Assembly: GCA_020744425.1 (NCBI GenBank)
Contig: JAGMUV010000030.1
Span: 681,465-745,464 of the forward strand
DNA length: 64,000 nt
Direction: 5' to 3'
DNA from: Dactylonectria macrodidyma
Lineage: Eukaryota; Ascomycota; Sordariomycetes; Hypocreales; Nectriaceae
The notes under the pieces were generated by a model that was not told where the DNA came from, did not search any database, and worked only from the letters and a program-made list of their open reading frames with translations. Position 1 is the first letter of the stretch, and each line of letters opens with the position of its first letter. Of this stretch, positions 1 through 10,917 are shown piece by piece. Position numbers and translations under genes: made by a program.

Positions 1-507
1 GACTTGGATGTTGGGTTTTCTGATGATCCGCAGGGTGAAAATCTAAGCTTCAGTAATACGAACACCCAAGCTTCTCTTAACCCTACACCTCACACAGTGC
101 CAAGCCCTCTGAAAGTAGCATTAACACATGATGACAACCAGAGAACCCCTCCAGGACAGGCTGCCAACCTCCCAAATCAGTTTCAAAGACAACATACTGG
201 AGTTCCTAATATGATGCATTCTCCAACCACAACGGCCATGCTCAGTGCCTTGCACGACATCGGCGCAGACGGCGCAACCGTCAATACAGGATCGAGTCCC
301 CTGGGCATGGCGTCAGACCAACTTACTACAGGAAGCCCTAGCTCATTAGGAAAACGGCGAAATTATATCGCCGTCCAGCCTGAGTCCTTTACACCAGATG
401 TGATAAGCGAAGGAATGTCAACAGTGAGGGCGGGAATAGTATCTCCTACTTTTCAGCCTCGACCTGGCATGCTGAGTCAAAATACGAGTGATAGTGAAGC
501 AGATTAA
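1..507 (+). CDS. 3' end of an unrecognised protein gene (5' truncated by window edge)
   Basis: The open frame runs from base 1 to a TAA at 505-507 and has no credible start inside the window (the first possible start is TTG), so the gene begins upstream. The roughly 168 visible residues are rich in Ser, Thr, Pro, Gln and Asn and of low complexity, with a short basic KRR patch and an acidic end (DSEAD). This looks like the disordered C-terminal tail of a regulatory or nuclear protein, but no domain is visible and I cannot name the family. Confidence 0.5.
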   Translation, partial: DLDVGFSDDPQGENLSFSNTNTQASLNPTPHTVPSPLKVALTHDDNQRTPPGQAANLPNQFQRQHTGVPNMMHSPTTTAMLSALHDIGADGATVNTGSSPLGMASDQLTTGSPSSLGKRRNYIAVQPESFTPDVISEGMSTVRAGIVSPTFQPRPGMLSQNTSDSEAD

Positions 508-837
508 TAACAATAGAGGTTTATTAACATCCATCAAATAAATAATCAGATCCCATCCAGTTCTAGCCCAACCACATTCCGACAACTGCGGCACCTACAA
601 AGCTCCCCAACCAGCTATACTCATTCATAAGTCCTGTGAGGATGTGAATCGAGATAAATACATTTGCCAAAGAGAGGTCATCATCACACATCCTCATCGG
701 ACCCATAGAGCGACGTAATAATGATACATGGGATGTTTTGAGATGTGGTGATTGCAAGCGGAACACACATGATCCTGCCTCATAGACGAGCTAGCTTAAA
801 TAAATAATGGGTGTGCACCTAAGCAGAAATTCCTAAG
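508..837. other. Spacer with no supported gene
   Basis: Between the left-edge gene and the minisatellite. A minus-strand frame of 67 codons (766-563) has a hydrophobic end resembling one membrane segment, but no splice partner or homologous context supports it. Nothing else is seen. Confidence 0.4.
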
Positions 838-1395
838 CGGCCTCTAGAACAGGTAAAGTTTCCTAGGCAGCATCTGGCCATATGTAATTAAGTATTAACC
901 TAGATCCTGAGCAGCTTGGGCAGTATCTGACTATTTTTAAGTGCTGACCCAGATCCCAAGCAGCCTCTAGCCTAGGCAAAGTTTCCTAGGCAGCATCTGG
1001 CCATTTGTGATTAAGTATTGACCTAGGTCCTGAGCAGCTTGGGCAGTATCTGACTATTTTTAATCGTTGACCTAGATCCCAAGCAGCCTCTAGCTTAGGC
1101 AAAGTTTCCTGGGCAGCTTCTGGCCATTTGTGATTAAGTGTTGACCTAGATCACAAGCAGCCTCTAGCCTAGGCAAAGTTTCCTAGGCAGCATCTGGCCA
1201 TTTGTGATTAAGTATTGACCTAGGTCCTGAGCAGCTTGGGCAGTATCTGACTATTTTTAGTTGTTGACCCAGATCCCAAGCAGCCTCTAGCTTAGGCAAA
1301 GTTTCCTGGGCAGCTTCTGGCCATTTGTGATTAAGTGTTGACCCAGATCACAAGCAGCCTCTAGCCTAGGCAAAGTTTCCTGAGCAGCATTTGGA
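838..1395. repeat. Higher-order minisatellite, 74/123-bp units
   Basis: The anchor motif CAGCCTCTAGC recurs at about 838 (degenerate), 961, 1084, 1158, 1281 and 1355, giving spacings of 123, 123, 74, 123 and 74 bases. The 123-bp unit equals the 74-bp unit plus a 49-bp insert containing CAGCTTGGGCAGTATCTGAC. The last three spacings therefore form a 197-bp (123+74) super-repeat. Copies differ mainly by C/T and A/G transitions. No coding potential is seen. Confidence 0.85.
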
Positions 1396-1643
1396 CCGGA
1401 ACCGGTATCGCAGACTAGCTTCGGAACAATACATACCAACGCCAACACTCCAGTATGTCCAAATTATGCCATTCGTGTTTGTACAATATGCAAATTAGGA
1501 CCGATATCGAAGCGACCCCTTAATAACTAGGTGTTAGTAAAAGCCGTTTCTTGACCATTACTTGATAGCTATGGTTCTATTAATTATTGCTCGAGGCTCA
1601 AATTTCTAAGTTCATAACATTGCGTGTATCACTTTCAGTAGAA

Positions 1644-2072
1644 ATGACCCGCGACGACCTTAATACTGATTCCGGTTATGAAAGCCTCCCAGACTATGTC
1701 TCGGAGCCAGAAAACCTCGTCTCCGACTATCTGCATGCCCCACTAGACAAGGTCGAATCTCCAATCCCATCAACAAGCAACATTACAGTCGACTTCCAAA
1801 CCGATGTAACTTCTGAGGAATGGGAAGTCATTCAGATTCTTGGAGAAAAGGAAGTGGATGGTATCAAGTACTATGCCTTTGACTGGAAGCCAAGCTGGGT
1901 ACCAGAACATGATGCTGAAAACGCCAAGGAGTTGATTCAAGCTTGGCAGGAACAGAAAGCCAAAAGCCAAAATAAGGGACTCAAGAAGCGCAATACTATT
2001 CAGAGCCTCGGAGGCCGAGGCAAGTGGGCACTGCTTGAGTCGGGAGAGCGTACAAAGGATGCTAGGAAATAA
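1644..2072 (+). CDS. Small chromodomain-like protein (142 aa)
   Basis: The open frame extends upstream to 1587 only by a TTG; the first ATG is at 1644 and is taken as start, although a TTTCAG just before it could be a splice acceptor of an upstream exon. Residues 1-55 are acidic and Ser-rich. Residues about 58-105 match the chromodomain pattern: EEWEVIQILG, then an aromatic pair (KYYAFDWKPSW), then a helix beginning VPEHDAENAKELIQAW. Chromodomains typically read methylated histone tails, and single-domain versions are common in fungi as accessory genes or transposon relics. The C-terminal 30 residues are basic. It stands alone on the plus strand, 260 bases from the 3' end of the convergent patatin gene. 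A second small chromodomain gene lies at 20878. Confidence 0.7.
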   Translation: MTRDDLNTDSGYESLPDYVSEPENLVSDYLHAPLDKVESPIPSTSNITVDFQTDVTSEEWEVIQILGEKEVDGIKYYAFDWKPSWVPEHDAENAKELIQAWQEQKAKSQNKGLKKRNTIQSLGGRGKWALLESGERTKDARK

Positions 2073-2332
2073 GAACAGCGACACTTTAGGATAGTCAATG
2101 GAAATCAATTCATTAATAAGACTATGTAATCTGGGCTCCCATAACACCTCATGCTTCAAAAGTTCTCAAATACTATCAACCCAACCATGTTTTCACTTCC
2201 CCATCCGTGCGGAATGCGTGTCATTTTGAAAATAGCTGTAGGTTTTGGGCGGCTGACAGTTAACATTTCTGTACCTACCCTATACACGTTCTGAAATACA
2301 AGTACGTGCTTCAATTCCAATGTGGATAATTC

Positions 2333-5300
2333 CTAACAAACCCTTCGTTGTTTCTTCTGAAAATGGTTGCCAGTATCGAGCTGGCGGCGCTTCAAGTTGC
2401 ACGGAGTGCCGAACCAAGGCTCAAGTTTCTGTTGCCGCATGAGCCGTTCCAGTGTGAACGGCGAGCCGCTGATATTGCAAGGTTTGCCAGGTCCGTCTTG
2501 GAGTAGGATTTTAAATGGACTATGTCTATTGGGCATGTGGAACGTGACTTCCTGGTAGAAGTTGCTGTATCCGTTCATGCCACCATCGCATTGGAACTGC
2601 GCAGGGAGGACTCGTTTTCCGAATTGCAAGAACGCATGGCTATCTATCAATTGCTGCATGAAAACCTTTAACGCCGGATCTCCGACCCGCAGTCGACAAG
2701 ATATATAGCCGAAACATTCATAAATTCCGTTGGTATACTGGGGTGGACGAGAAGGGTCCAACTCAAAAAGGAATTGTTCTGCTCGGAACTCACGAGCTAG
2801 TGCCGGGATCGTTGGTGAGCTAATCGCTTTCTCGCGGACCATTCGCGCAATCTCGTCGCTCTGCTGTACATCATCTAAGGATGGCTGTTTTCCATCAAAC
2901 TCAATATTAAGACGATGAATATCGGGGCAGCTGTCTTGTCCTCTGACCTCGCAATGACCTGCCATCTGCTTGCAGAACACGCGGTATAGGCGAGTAGGAA
3001 ATGGGCTTCTGAGAGAACTCTCATCACCTCTAGTGTCATCACTCTCGCGGACAGAGCCAGTTCCAAGCGACAAAACAAGAGTCCTCTGTTCTGGGTCTTT
3101 GCCAAGGACGGTCACTTCCTGGAGCCCAATGAGAACTGGATTGTTATACATGAGACCTCCATCTTGAAATTCACCAACTCCCGGTATATAATAGGGTGGA
3201 TAATAACTTTGAAGAGTTAGTAATTGTCATCAAAGTTTGGAGGTCACTTACTAAGGGGCAGCGGTAGCACCACGTAAGCTATGATAGTGTTAGCATTCTC
3301 CAATCGGGCATGTACATGTGGCTCTTACAATTTCCAAAGTGGAATACTACGCAGTCCAATTTCCGGTCTCAGGGCATGATAGGCTAGGGTCTTGTCAGTG
3401 TCTGTAGTTCTGAATAACGAACATCTGCTCACCGCTACCGCTGTCTCGATCCCCGATTCCATTATAATTAGTGACAATGTTCGTCTTGGCATCACGAGTA
3501 GTTGTGAGTGTTATTGCAACCTGTATTCCCATCTTGTTTGCCTCTGGGGAGTCCATAATGCTTTGGCTGGAACCATATACATCACGCTGTAGCATTTCCA
3601 GTCGTTCTGCGGAATACTTGCTGTCCACCACCAAGGAGACTAGAAACTCTACCAGGTTCGGAAGCAAAGGAAACGCTCCAATGAACAGAAGAACAAGTCG
3701 GATAAAAAGGTGTCTTTGGAAAGCTAAAAGCATAGAGACATCAATATACTGAATGCAATCCTCAACAGACCAGCCTTTGATGAACAACGCGCATGTAATC
3801 ATGGCACCTATGGTTCTTAGTTATGGGCACCAGTATAATGAGGAGTGGAGTTACCAGAACTAGTCCCGATAACGAAATCGAAGTTTCTTTGCACCGGATA
3901 TGGTAACCGAATCGCTTTTTCTAAAATCTGAAGATTTTCAAGTGGAGCTCGTGCTCGCGCTCCCCCACCATCGATACTGAGCACGCGAGGGGTTGCCGTG
4001 ACTGGTGTCATTCGAATCACTTGACCGAGAGTATCGGCACCGCATAAATGACACTGGTCAACACAGAAGTTCCATGGATCCTCTTCGCTCTTGTGGTGGA
4101 AAGTATGTACGCAGTATTCACAGACAGAATGAACACATCCCTGCAAGGCGTACCTAGGCCGCCGCTGAAGGCAGCTGAAGCACGTGGACTCGCATTTAAC
4201 AGCATTCCATTCTGCACGCATCTGAGATAACTGTTGTCTGTGCAGAGTTATTGACGACCCAATCGTTCGATATTCGTCGACCTGCTGTATCATCTTGACC
4301 TCTACGAGGTCGACAAAGTTGGGCGGAATAATGGGCTGACCGGTCCATTCATCTAATAGCGTCCATTGCTCTTGGACCTGAGTGCATGCATCTCGAAAGA
4401 GTGCACGAAACACATCTCTAGCGTGAAATGCTGTAATTAGTCAGTATTGGACCTTCCTAAGCCCCACTCCTGCTTACCATGGGAGTCTGGAGAATACTGG
4501 TTCAATATGAAGCTGGATGAAATCACAGGGATCGCGAACCGCTCGATGGTGTCTCGGGTGGACATCTGCTTGAGAAAGTTTTGTAGGTGAGTTACGAGTG
4601 TAGAAGTGGCTAGCGCAGGAGGAACATCATTGTATTCTTGGGAGGTAGCGATGAAGTCGAGTGGCTCCCATGGCACGACCGTAGCGCCTACCGCGCCAGC
4701 ACATAGAAACCTCGCAATATGCTGTGCTGAGAACAGATACCCAAACCGTGTTCGAACTTCGTGGGATACTTTCAAACAGTTTAGTAACTCTCTTTGAAGG
4801 TCTTTTACTTGTCCCTGGCGTTTATTTGAATGCCCCGCGGGTGACTTATTGCTTGGGAGGGTAAGCACACGGACGTGCTCGATAATATCTCTCGCTGCCG
4901 CTTTCATCTCATTACATGCCATCTCGTGAAGACCGACTTGTAACTCTCGCCTTTCCCTACTATCAACTACAAGGATGAATTGGGGAGACACCGGGCTCGT
5001 AGACGATGGACCATTACTCAGCCATGCTGCCAAACGCCGCAGCGCGTGCTCGATTCCACCTATATCAGCTACAAATAAACAAACGACGTCAACATGAGGA
5101 AACAGAACTCTATGGTAGATATCATCAGCCACTTCTACAATCTTGCCTCTGGGCTTTATTTCAGAAAATGGTTCTTCGATTATCTCGTGGCAATTTGGTG
5201 GCTTGCATGTTGTGGGTAATCTGTTATGAGTTGGGACATCACCATCGGCAATTATGACTTGTCTCCCACCATCGTCGCGGAAAGAGGATAGCAATAGATG

Positions 5301-5525
5301 GATCTCCCCATGGGATCTTCGAGACTCAGAATGTCCAGGTCCTACAGCAAGTTCGGTCAGAGCGTAGCTCTTATCCGACCCACCAATTAGTAGGACTATG
5401 CCCACCGACGTAGTTGGGTCTTGAATCTCTCTGAGCAGTCGCAGTGGTCGATCTGATATTTCCAGAATAGCCTCAGGTCCTTTTCTCCGGAGCCTGAGCC
5501 AGCCAGTATGCTTACAAAGGCTCAT
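2333..5525 (-). CDS. Patatin-like phospholipase with N-terminal NTPase-like region and RING-type finger (984 aa, 6 exons)
   Basis: Predicted exons: 5525-4478, 4430-3855, 3807-3433, 3383-3329, 3278-3252 and 3206-2333; introns are 45-50 bases and phases agree at every join. Residues 1-350 resemble a degenerate G/NTPase domain: a P-loop-like GGSDKS at 48-53 without the usual GKS, and a later hydrophobic strand DVVCLFVADIGG. Around residues 430-478 a Cys/His cluster (CFSC, CVHSVCEYC, CHLC) fits a RING-like zinc finger. The patatin hydrolase follows: oxyanion motif DGGGAR (about 495), nucleophile elbow GTSSG (about 540) and catalytic Asp in EFQDGG (about 711). Such enzymes hydrolyse acyl chains of membrane lipids. 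The joins restore GTSSG and RGATAAPYYYPP, which strongly supports the model. All catalytic residues are present. Patatins are recurrent cargo of Starship elements. Confidence 0.88.
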
Positions 5526-6271
5526 GGTGTATGTTTCGATGCTCTCAGCTGAACACGGTCATGGAACACTCTTATATAGTTTGATACGCATATACCGATC
5601 TTCTATCACCAAAAAAGGCCCTTGCATTATCCCGGGCATGGCAATGAACAGCGCAGAAGTAAACCTCACTTTCAAGCTACATGGCCGTTTGGAAATTTAC
5701 CTAATGCGCCAGATGTGGCTGATGTACAATATTTCGCTGATATTCTGGTGTTCTCTAGCGCAAGGTCATCTATTTGACTTATGCCGAAAAGCCACTTATG
5801 CACGCTTCTCCGGCCATGGTTTTTCATCACCCAAATCTATCGGCGACATGGATTCCGCCCATTCTTCGGCTACGTCTCTATTGCATGTCTCTGAATTTGG
5901 TGTTGGCATTGTTGGGAGGAGCTTGGGTGCTTTCGGCGGTCGGGGCCGAATACGGGGGCTGGAGTTTGATTTGAAATGACGTCCTCCAGAGACGTTGCCC
6001 GCTGTTTGGTGTTGCATTATCTAGTGGCAAGGGAAATAGCGTATTTCGTATGCACGTTCATTTCTTAATCTCGACTGCTGTACTATATGAAGATCTTATA
6101 GGCGTAGAATCGGTTCAGGGGTTTCGACTGGTGATGTTAGACCTACATTTGGCCGTGCTTAGTAATTACGGTTGTTAAAATATGATCACCAGACTAGTGA
6201 CAGCCACTTTTGGACCACATCGAAAGGATATAAGGAAATCCCCTCGCTGAGAAAATTGGAAAGATGCAGTC
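5526..6271. other. Shared upstream region of divergent patatin and Ulp-like genes
   Basis: About 745 bases between two divergently oriented starts. A 151-codon plus-strand frame here (5524-5979) has no family resemblance and overlaps the patatin start, so it is treated as chance. No repeats or clear operator sites were seen. An out-of-frame ATG at 6264, eight bases before the Ulp-like start, opens an overlapping 69-codon frame that could act as an upstream ORF. Confidence 0.4.
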
Positions 6272-7804
6272 ATGGACCAAGACGACGCGTACGACTTTTT
6301 TAAGAAGCTTTCTGAGGCTGTTTATTCAAAAAATTCTTTGCAACAATTTGAGGCAGCCTTGCGTGTCATTCGTGCTCGATTTCCGAACTCAACCCGGTCG
6401 TCGGGAAGGCAGCAAAAACTCGGGTATCCTAGTGCAGACTACGACTTTTGCACGACAGAACAACTGCCCATAGTCAAACCAGAGTGGGCTGAATATGCAG
6501 CCAGAGTGTCACAATCTGAGCCTCCTAGGGAAGATGATGAGCTCACTCTGTCCATGTGGAATCTAGTCAACGGCAGCTGCCTAGATGTGGAAATTGTAAA
6601 TGAATACCTCGACATTCTTAAAAAGTCATATCTTAGTTCAGAGGTTGTAGGGATCTGAACCCTAGAACCTGGCATTAATTTGATATCTAAAGAAGGTTGT
6701 GATCGGCCTACAATCATCCCATTTCATGACAGCAATAACTGGGCATTTGCTGTGGCGTACACAGACTGTATTCACTGGTACGACAGTAACCCAAATGGTA
6801 CAACACCTCAGTTCTCCGCAAGTGATGGGAGGCGCGTAGTGATAGGCTGGACCGGCCCGAAACACTCGCGATCTGAGGATTCGGGTATTCTGATGCTGAT
6901 TGGTATTCGGCTGCTTCTTCAAGGAACACCTCACATATGTCAAAAGGTCGCAGATCAATTTGCTGTGACATTCCGACCTCGCATGGTCATTGAGCTCCTC
7001 TCTAAGACCACAGATCCAAGTAAGCAGGACTTTGACGAAATCTTGCATCAAAATTATCCACCAAACCCGTCTTCTTTTTTTGATGAGGCCATGTTTCATC
7101 TTTCTCCACCAAATCGCCTCTCGCAGGAACTAGTAGCAGATGAAACACAGTCAGATTCAGAACAACGCAAGATTATCCTTAATTGCCTCAGCCATGCTGT
7201 CCATACCAACAGATCAACAAAATTATCTGAAGGTAAGAGCATAGCAACACTATGGCTCTTAGTTCAAAGCAGTCAAAGAACCAGCGTATTTCACCAAAGG
7301 CACAACGCAGTGCGCTTTTACGAGGAGATGAATCGGTTGGGGAGTGATACTGATACCATTAGGGACGCGTTGAGATTCTCTAATCCGAGCCCTGTTTTAA
7401 ACCGTCCCGCAGATAAGACAATTGCGAAGATGAAGTTGATTAAAGATCAATGTGCGTTCTGGAAAGATCTATGTGAACTATTATGTGATTGGGGAGATGA
7501 CAAATTCGTAATTCTATCCGTCATTCCGCCCACGGTTGATATAAAACGAATGTCACCAGGAGAAAAGAATGATCTTATACATGAATTCAAACAGCGACTA
7601 GAGGACGCCTTGGATCCCTTAAGTGCAAACCTCCGAGAGACCCAACCTCTTGTTCGAGGATTGGTCCATGATCAGCTGCCAACGTATTCACTGATGATCG
7701 AGTATTTCATTAGTGGACGGTACAAGGAACTGACTGATGAGCTATATAAGGCATTTTTAAACATAGAACCCAGCACCCCACAGGTGCCGATTCCAGCATT
7801 ATAA
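6272..7804 (+). CDS. Ulp1/C48-like protein with degenerate catalytic site; in-frame TGA at 6656
   Basis: The frame opens with ATG at 6272 and continues past a TGA at 6656-6658 in the same frame to a stop at 7804. Motifs of the Ulp1 SUMO-protease fold are present in order: ELTLSMWNLVNGSCLDVEIV (entry helix), WAFAVAY...YDSNPN, and EDSGILMLIGIRLL. In active enzymes these carry His before the Trp, an Asp, a Gln and the Cys of DCG; here His is Asn, Cys is Ser (DSG) and the Gln position is not conserved, so proteolysis is unlikely. The TGA may be removed by a 57-nt intron at 6636-6692 (GTTCAG...CTAAAG, frame-preserving but with weak signals) or may be a real nonsense mutation. The C-terminal half (about 250 aa) is helical and unrecognised. 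Confidence 0.62.
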
Positions 7805-8176
7805 ATTGGAGATAGTCAATAGATGTTTATATCTTGAAACCGCTAATGCCGATTTAATGGGCTGGCAGCTGTCAATCTATTCAAACCTCTATTTATGGTT
7901 GATATAAGTATTGCGAACTTTGTTTCAAGTTTGTGTTACATGCGGGACCTTCTACGAGCTCACCTTGATATATGTTGAGCTAAATGTATTCATTGCATGA
8001 AAACTTGGGCGAAGTTCAATTTATTGCCGTAAAATAAGGAAATGAGATAGTGATTTAGGATTTAGCCGTTCTCCATGACTTATTACCACCATTATATCTA
8101 ACATTGCTTTGACACCGTTCGTTTCTTGGCATGGATTGCCTTTGTGGGTAAGAAATAAATGGATGCTGTCGTTCTG
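7805..8176. other. Intergenic spacer between convergent 3' ends
   Basis: AT-rich spacer between the stops of the Ulp-like gene and pseudokinase 1. No ORF, repeat or RNA-like structure was seen; presumably it holds both 3' UTRs. Confidence 0.4.
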
Positions 8177-8902
8177 TTAGTTAAGTGCGAGCTGTATTAT
8201 AGGTTGGCTACGACCCACCGCCAATATTGGCAAGCCGCCGGACTTGAGCTCGCCGAGGAGGTTTAGCGCATCGGGGGTCCAATTGTGACCCTGAGATTCC
8301 ATTGCGTTCATAGTTTCATATAGGTAGATGGCTACGTATGAACTGTTGGCTTCTCTTATGCAAGCATCCGTTACTGGCTCAAAGTTCCAATCTAAAACTG
8401 AGACGTAATCAGCCAAGCTTGAACCATATTTAAAAGTTGCTCTATTCGTACCCAGTTTGACAACTCCTTGGGAAGAGATTCGGATAGCGTCGATGCGGAA
8501 TGCAAAAAGTTGAGTTAGATAGTGGACTGCGGCCATTACCTGTGACATAATAGCAGCAATCTGAGGCTGAGCCAGGGGCAAGATTTCGAAAAGGTCGAGA
8601 TCCACGTGTTCATACACAAGGTGAATTTCCGACCGTATATAGTAAATCTCGATCGGTCGAGCAACGTTGACATGAAAAATGCGTGCAAGCCGATTGAACT
8701 CAGTGAGCGTCACGTGCCGCACCTGTTGCACCATGACTAACTGACTTGGATGTAGACAAAGTGCCCCTATCCATGCCTTATCAACACGTCCAACGGAGTC
8801 ATAGGTTTCAATCGGATGACGACCCATATGGGCACGAAGAGGTTCTCTAGGTGAGGACTCATTCTGGTTGAAAGAAACCGGTGGCTTGCGACTAATAATC
8901 AT
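8177..8902 (-). CDS. Pseudokinase-like protein 1 (241 aa)
   Basis: The start is the first ATG (8902); the frame opens further upstream only by TTG. The layout is that of a reduced protein-kinase fold: a beta strand LVMVQQV where the ATP-binding Lys would sit (Gln instead), a helix TEFNRLARIFH, the hinge strand EIHLVYEHVDLDLFEIL, helix E (IAAIMSQVMAAVHYL), then RISSQGVVKLG at the catalytic-loop/DFG position. HRD, DFG and the glycine loop are all missing, so it should not phosphorylate. It lies head-to-head, 139 bases apart, with the coiled-coil gene at 9042, suggesting a shared promoter. It resembles pseudokinase 2 (25416-26551) in architecture, especially the VKLG end of the loop. Confidence 0.6.
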   Translation of the reverse strand: MIISRKPPVSFNQNESSPREPLRAHMGRHPIETYDSVGRVDKAWIGALCLHPSQLVMVQQVRHVTLTEFNRLARIFHVNVARPIEIYYIRSEIHLVYEHVDLDLFEILPLAQPQIAAIMSQVMAAVHYLTQLFAFRIDAIRISSQGVVKLGTNRATFKYGSSLADYVSVLDWNFEPVTDACIREANSSYVAIYLYETMNAMESQGHNWTPDALNLLGELKSGGLPILAVGRSQPIIQLALN

Positions 8903-9041
8903 CTCGTCAGCGCGACTCGATAGCCCTTGTTGAGAGACAGTCCTTGGACCGAATTTATGTAACAAATACCCACAGCCAGAAATGGACCTCCAGTCAGACT
9001 ACTTAATGACAATCACCGCCCAAACGGACTTTTGACTGCAA
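8903..9041. promoter_or_regulatory. Putative bidirectional promoter
   Basis: Only 139 bases separate the ATGs of pseudokinase 1 (minus) and the 100-aa gene (plus), so both must start transcription within or overlapping this stretch. Inferred from spacing only; no specific site was recognised. Confidence 0.4.
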
Positions 9042-9344
9042 ATGGATCAACTACCGAGCGCAACCTCGAGTGTTTACTCAAGCTCTTTCCCGCTAGACGA
9101 CCTTTTACATCGATTATCCGAACAAACCAAGGATCAAGAGGAGCATACAATCTATGCTCTTTTGGAGGAGCGCGAACAGTTGACTGAGGAGCTACGCTGC
9201 CTGCGCCGGTGCTGGGATTCGCTCTACCAACTTATAGTTGCATCGGATGAAACTGCACGAGGTCTATCGTTCAAGATGGACAAGGCAAGAAAACGCATCA
9301 AACAAGAAGAGAATAAGTGGTTTGCAAATTTGACTGCTATATAG
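9042..9344 (+). CDS. Small coiled-coil protein (100 aa)
   Basis: Single-exon frame with a genuine ATG. The first 30 residues are Ser-rich; residues about 30-95 are strongly helical, with heptad-like leucines (LLEEREQLTEELRCLRRCW) and a basic end (KMDKARKRIKQEENKW). This fits a dimerising coiled coil. No enzymatic or DNA-binding motif is visible and no family is recognised. The divergent pairing with pseudokinase 1 suggests, but does not prove, a functional partnership. Confidence 0.6.
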   Translation: MDQLPSATSSVYSSSFPLDDLLHRLSEQTKDQEEHTIYALLEEREQLTEELRCLRRCWDSLYQLIVASDETARGLSFKMDKARKRIKQEENKWFANLTAI

Positions 9345-9903
9345 GCATTGTGGAGGTTTTTGGGCGCAAAGTGGCTAGTTTGGACTTGGTATAGCACGGC
9401 TAGAGCTAGTATTTATCTCAATTCTTCAATTCTCTGCGTTGAGATATTTTGAACAGATATGACACGTGCAGCCAGCTGAGGCGGTGCAAAGTCAGTAGTG
9501 ACCGAATTCATAGCGTTTCATAAACCCTCCGGGCACAGGCCACACCCCAGCCCACACAGCCCCTTTGTGTAAGCTTCGTAACACAGTAAATGTACCGAGC
9601 TCCTTGTAGATCTAGTAAAGTTTGAAGAGATGCTGAATACGGGGCAATGGGATGAGTCGCGCTCTTCGGATGTATTGCCCGTAATGGTATTGAGTAACAC
9701 ATGTAACTTGGATAGATTGTTGGATAAGAGGTACACACGCTCGGATACTGTCGTAAAGGTTAACTTAGCTACTACAGGGCCGTCAAATTATAATATCTAC
9801 TAGGCCTACTTAAATCATGCTGCAAATTAAGAACCTACATGAATCCATCCCGATATAGTGTAACAAACTAAGATTCGATCTACAGCACGATCAACCAAAC
9901 CCA
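9345..9903. other. Spacer with no supported gene
   Basis: About 560 bases. Two short overlapping minus-strand frames (9738-9508) show no domain and no consistent splice signals. No repeats were seen. Confidence 0.35.
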
Positions 9904-10766
9904 TCATATCTCAACACTAATAGGCGAAGGAGCCGTCGGTGTTGGTCCCCAGTCATGAAGAACTTGTGACATATCCATGCGATTTTCTCCGGTTGTATCA
10001 ACTGAGTTACCATCGGCTGTCTGTGGATCAATGTTGATTTCGAATTGGTCGAGTATGTTGTCGAAATTTTCGACTGCGTGGTGAGATTGATCCGTCTCGT
10101 GACCATGCTCAAAGGCATCCAAAAACCGAGAATAATTTATCCAGTGACTGATCGAAAGATCTTGTACTCTAGATAGCTCCTCTACACTCCCAACCAACTG
10201 AATATTAAGCCTCAGTGGCCCCAAGGAGCCTGAGACTAGTAGAGTTTTGATGATTGGGGATATTTCATCCAACTGAGGTTTTAAGCCTTCATAGCATTTG
10301 TCGATGTAGTCACTAAAGTCCTCGATTTGCCGCACACCCACTCTTTTCAGACTATGAAACGGATTGTAAGAATGCATTATAATAAAGATATCAGAACTCA
10401 CTCTTTTTGGTCCAAAAGTAGCCCCGGAGCTATGTAAGCTGCCTCTCCAAGACGACTAACCATGGCTAGCATGGGCCTCCCTACTTCCAGCCAATACCCC
10501 ACCGTAGCTCGAGAGCTATCCTTGGCATCGATTTCGCATGAGGCAGGGAGGGAATACCATTCACGAACGATATCATCCAGAGCTGTATCGCGCGAAAGTC
10601 GCTGGCGCTTTTCTGACTTCTGGCGACCGGGTCTTGCATCCAAGACTTTCTCCAATTCCCGCCTTTTTGGTTCGTATACTTCGGCTAAACGTGTTGCAGT
10701 GTATCGCATCCTCATTATAGCCAGCAGACATTTGCCTTCTGTATGTGCTATTTCTCTTTCCTCCAT
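9904..10766 (-). CDS. Unrecognised helical protein (270 aa, 2 exons)
   Basis: Exon 1 is 10766-10402 and exon 2 is 10351-9904; the intron (10401-10352, GTGAGT...CATAG) keeps phase and bridges two frames. The ATG at 10766 is chosen because an in-frame TGA at about 10818 with no AG acceptor after it excludes an upstream coding exon. The N-terminal half is basic and helical (MEEREIAH, YEPKRRELEKVL, RQKSEKRQR); the middle carries a predicted helical bundle; the last 50 residues are acidic and Asn/Pro-rich. The layout is compatible with a fungal transcription-factor-like or structural protein, but no domain is recognised. It is transcribed in the same direction as its upstream neighbour at 10918-11669. 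Confidence 0.6.
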
Positions 10767-10917
10767 TCGAAGTTGTGTGCACAATTGTTTCACCAATGAA
10801 TTGTGAGGGAACGGTCATGTGACTTTCATACTTTATGAATAGTCCCACTTATGAATATTGTGTAAATAGCTTAAGTTAGAGGTTTCCTTAGGAATCTCTT
10901 TCTCTCCTTGTAAACAA

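Noticed and set aside
5524..5979. 151-codon plus frame
   Set aside because: Overlaps the patatin start on the other strand and shows no family features.
6644..6665. 22-nt intron to remove the TGA of the Ulp-like gene
   Set aside because: Too short for spliceosomal splicing and not frame-preserving.
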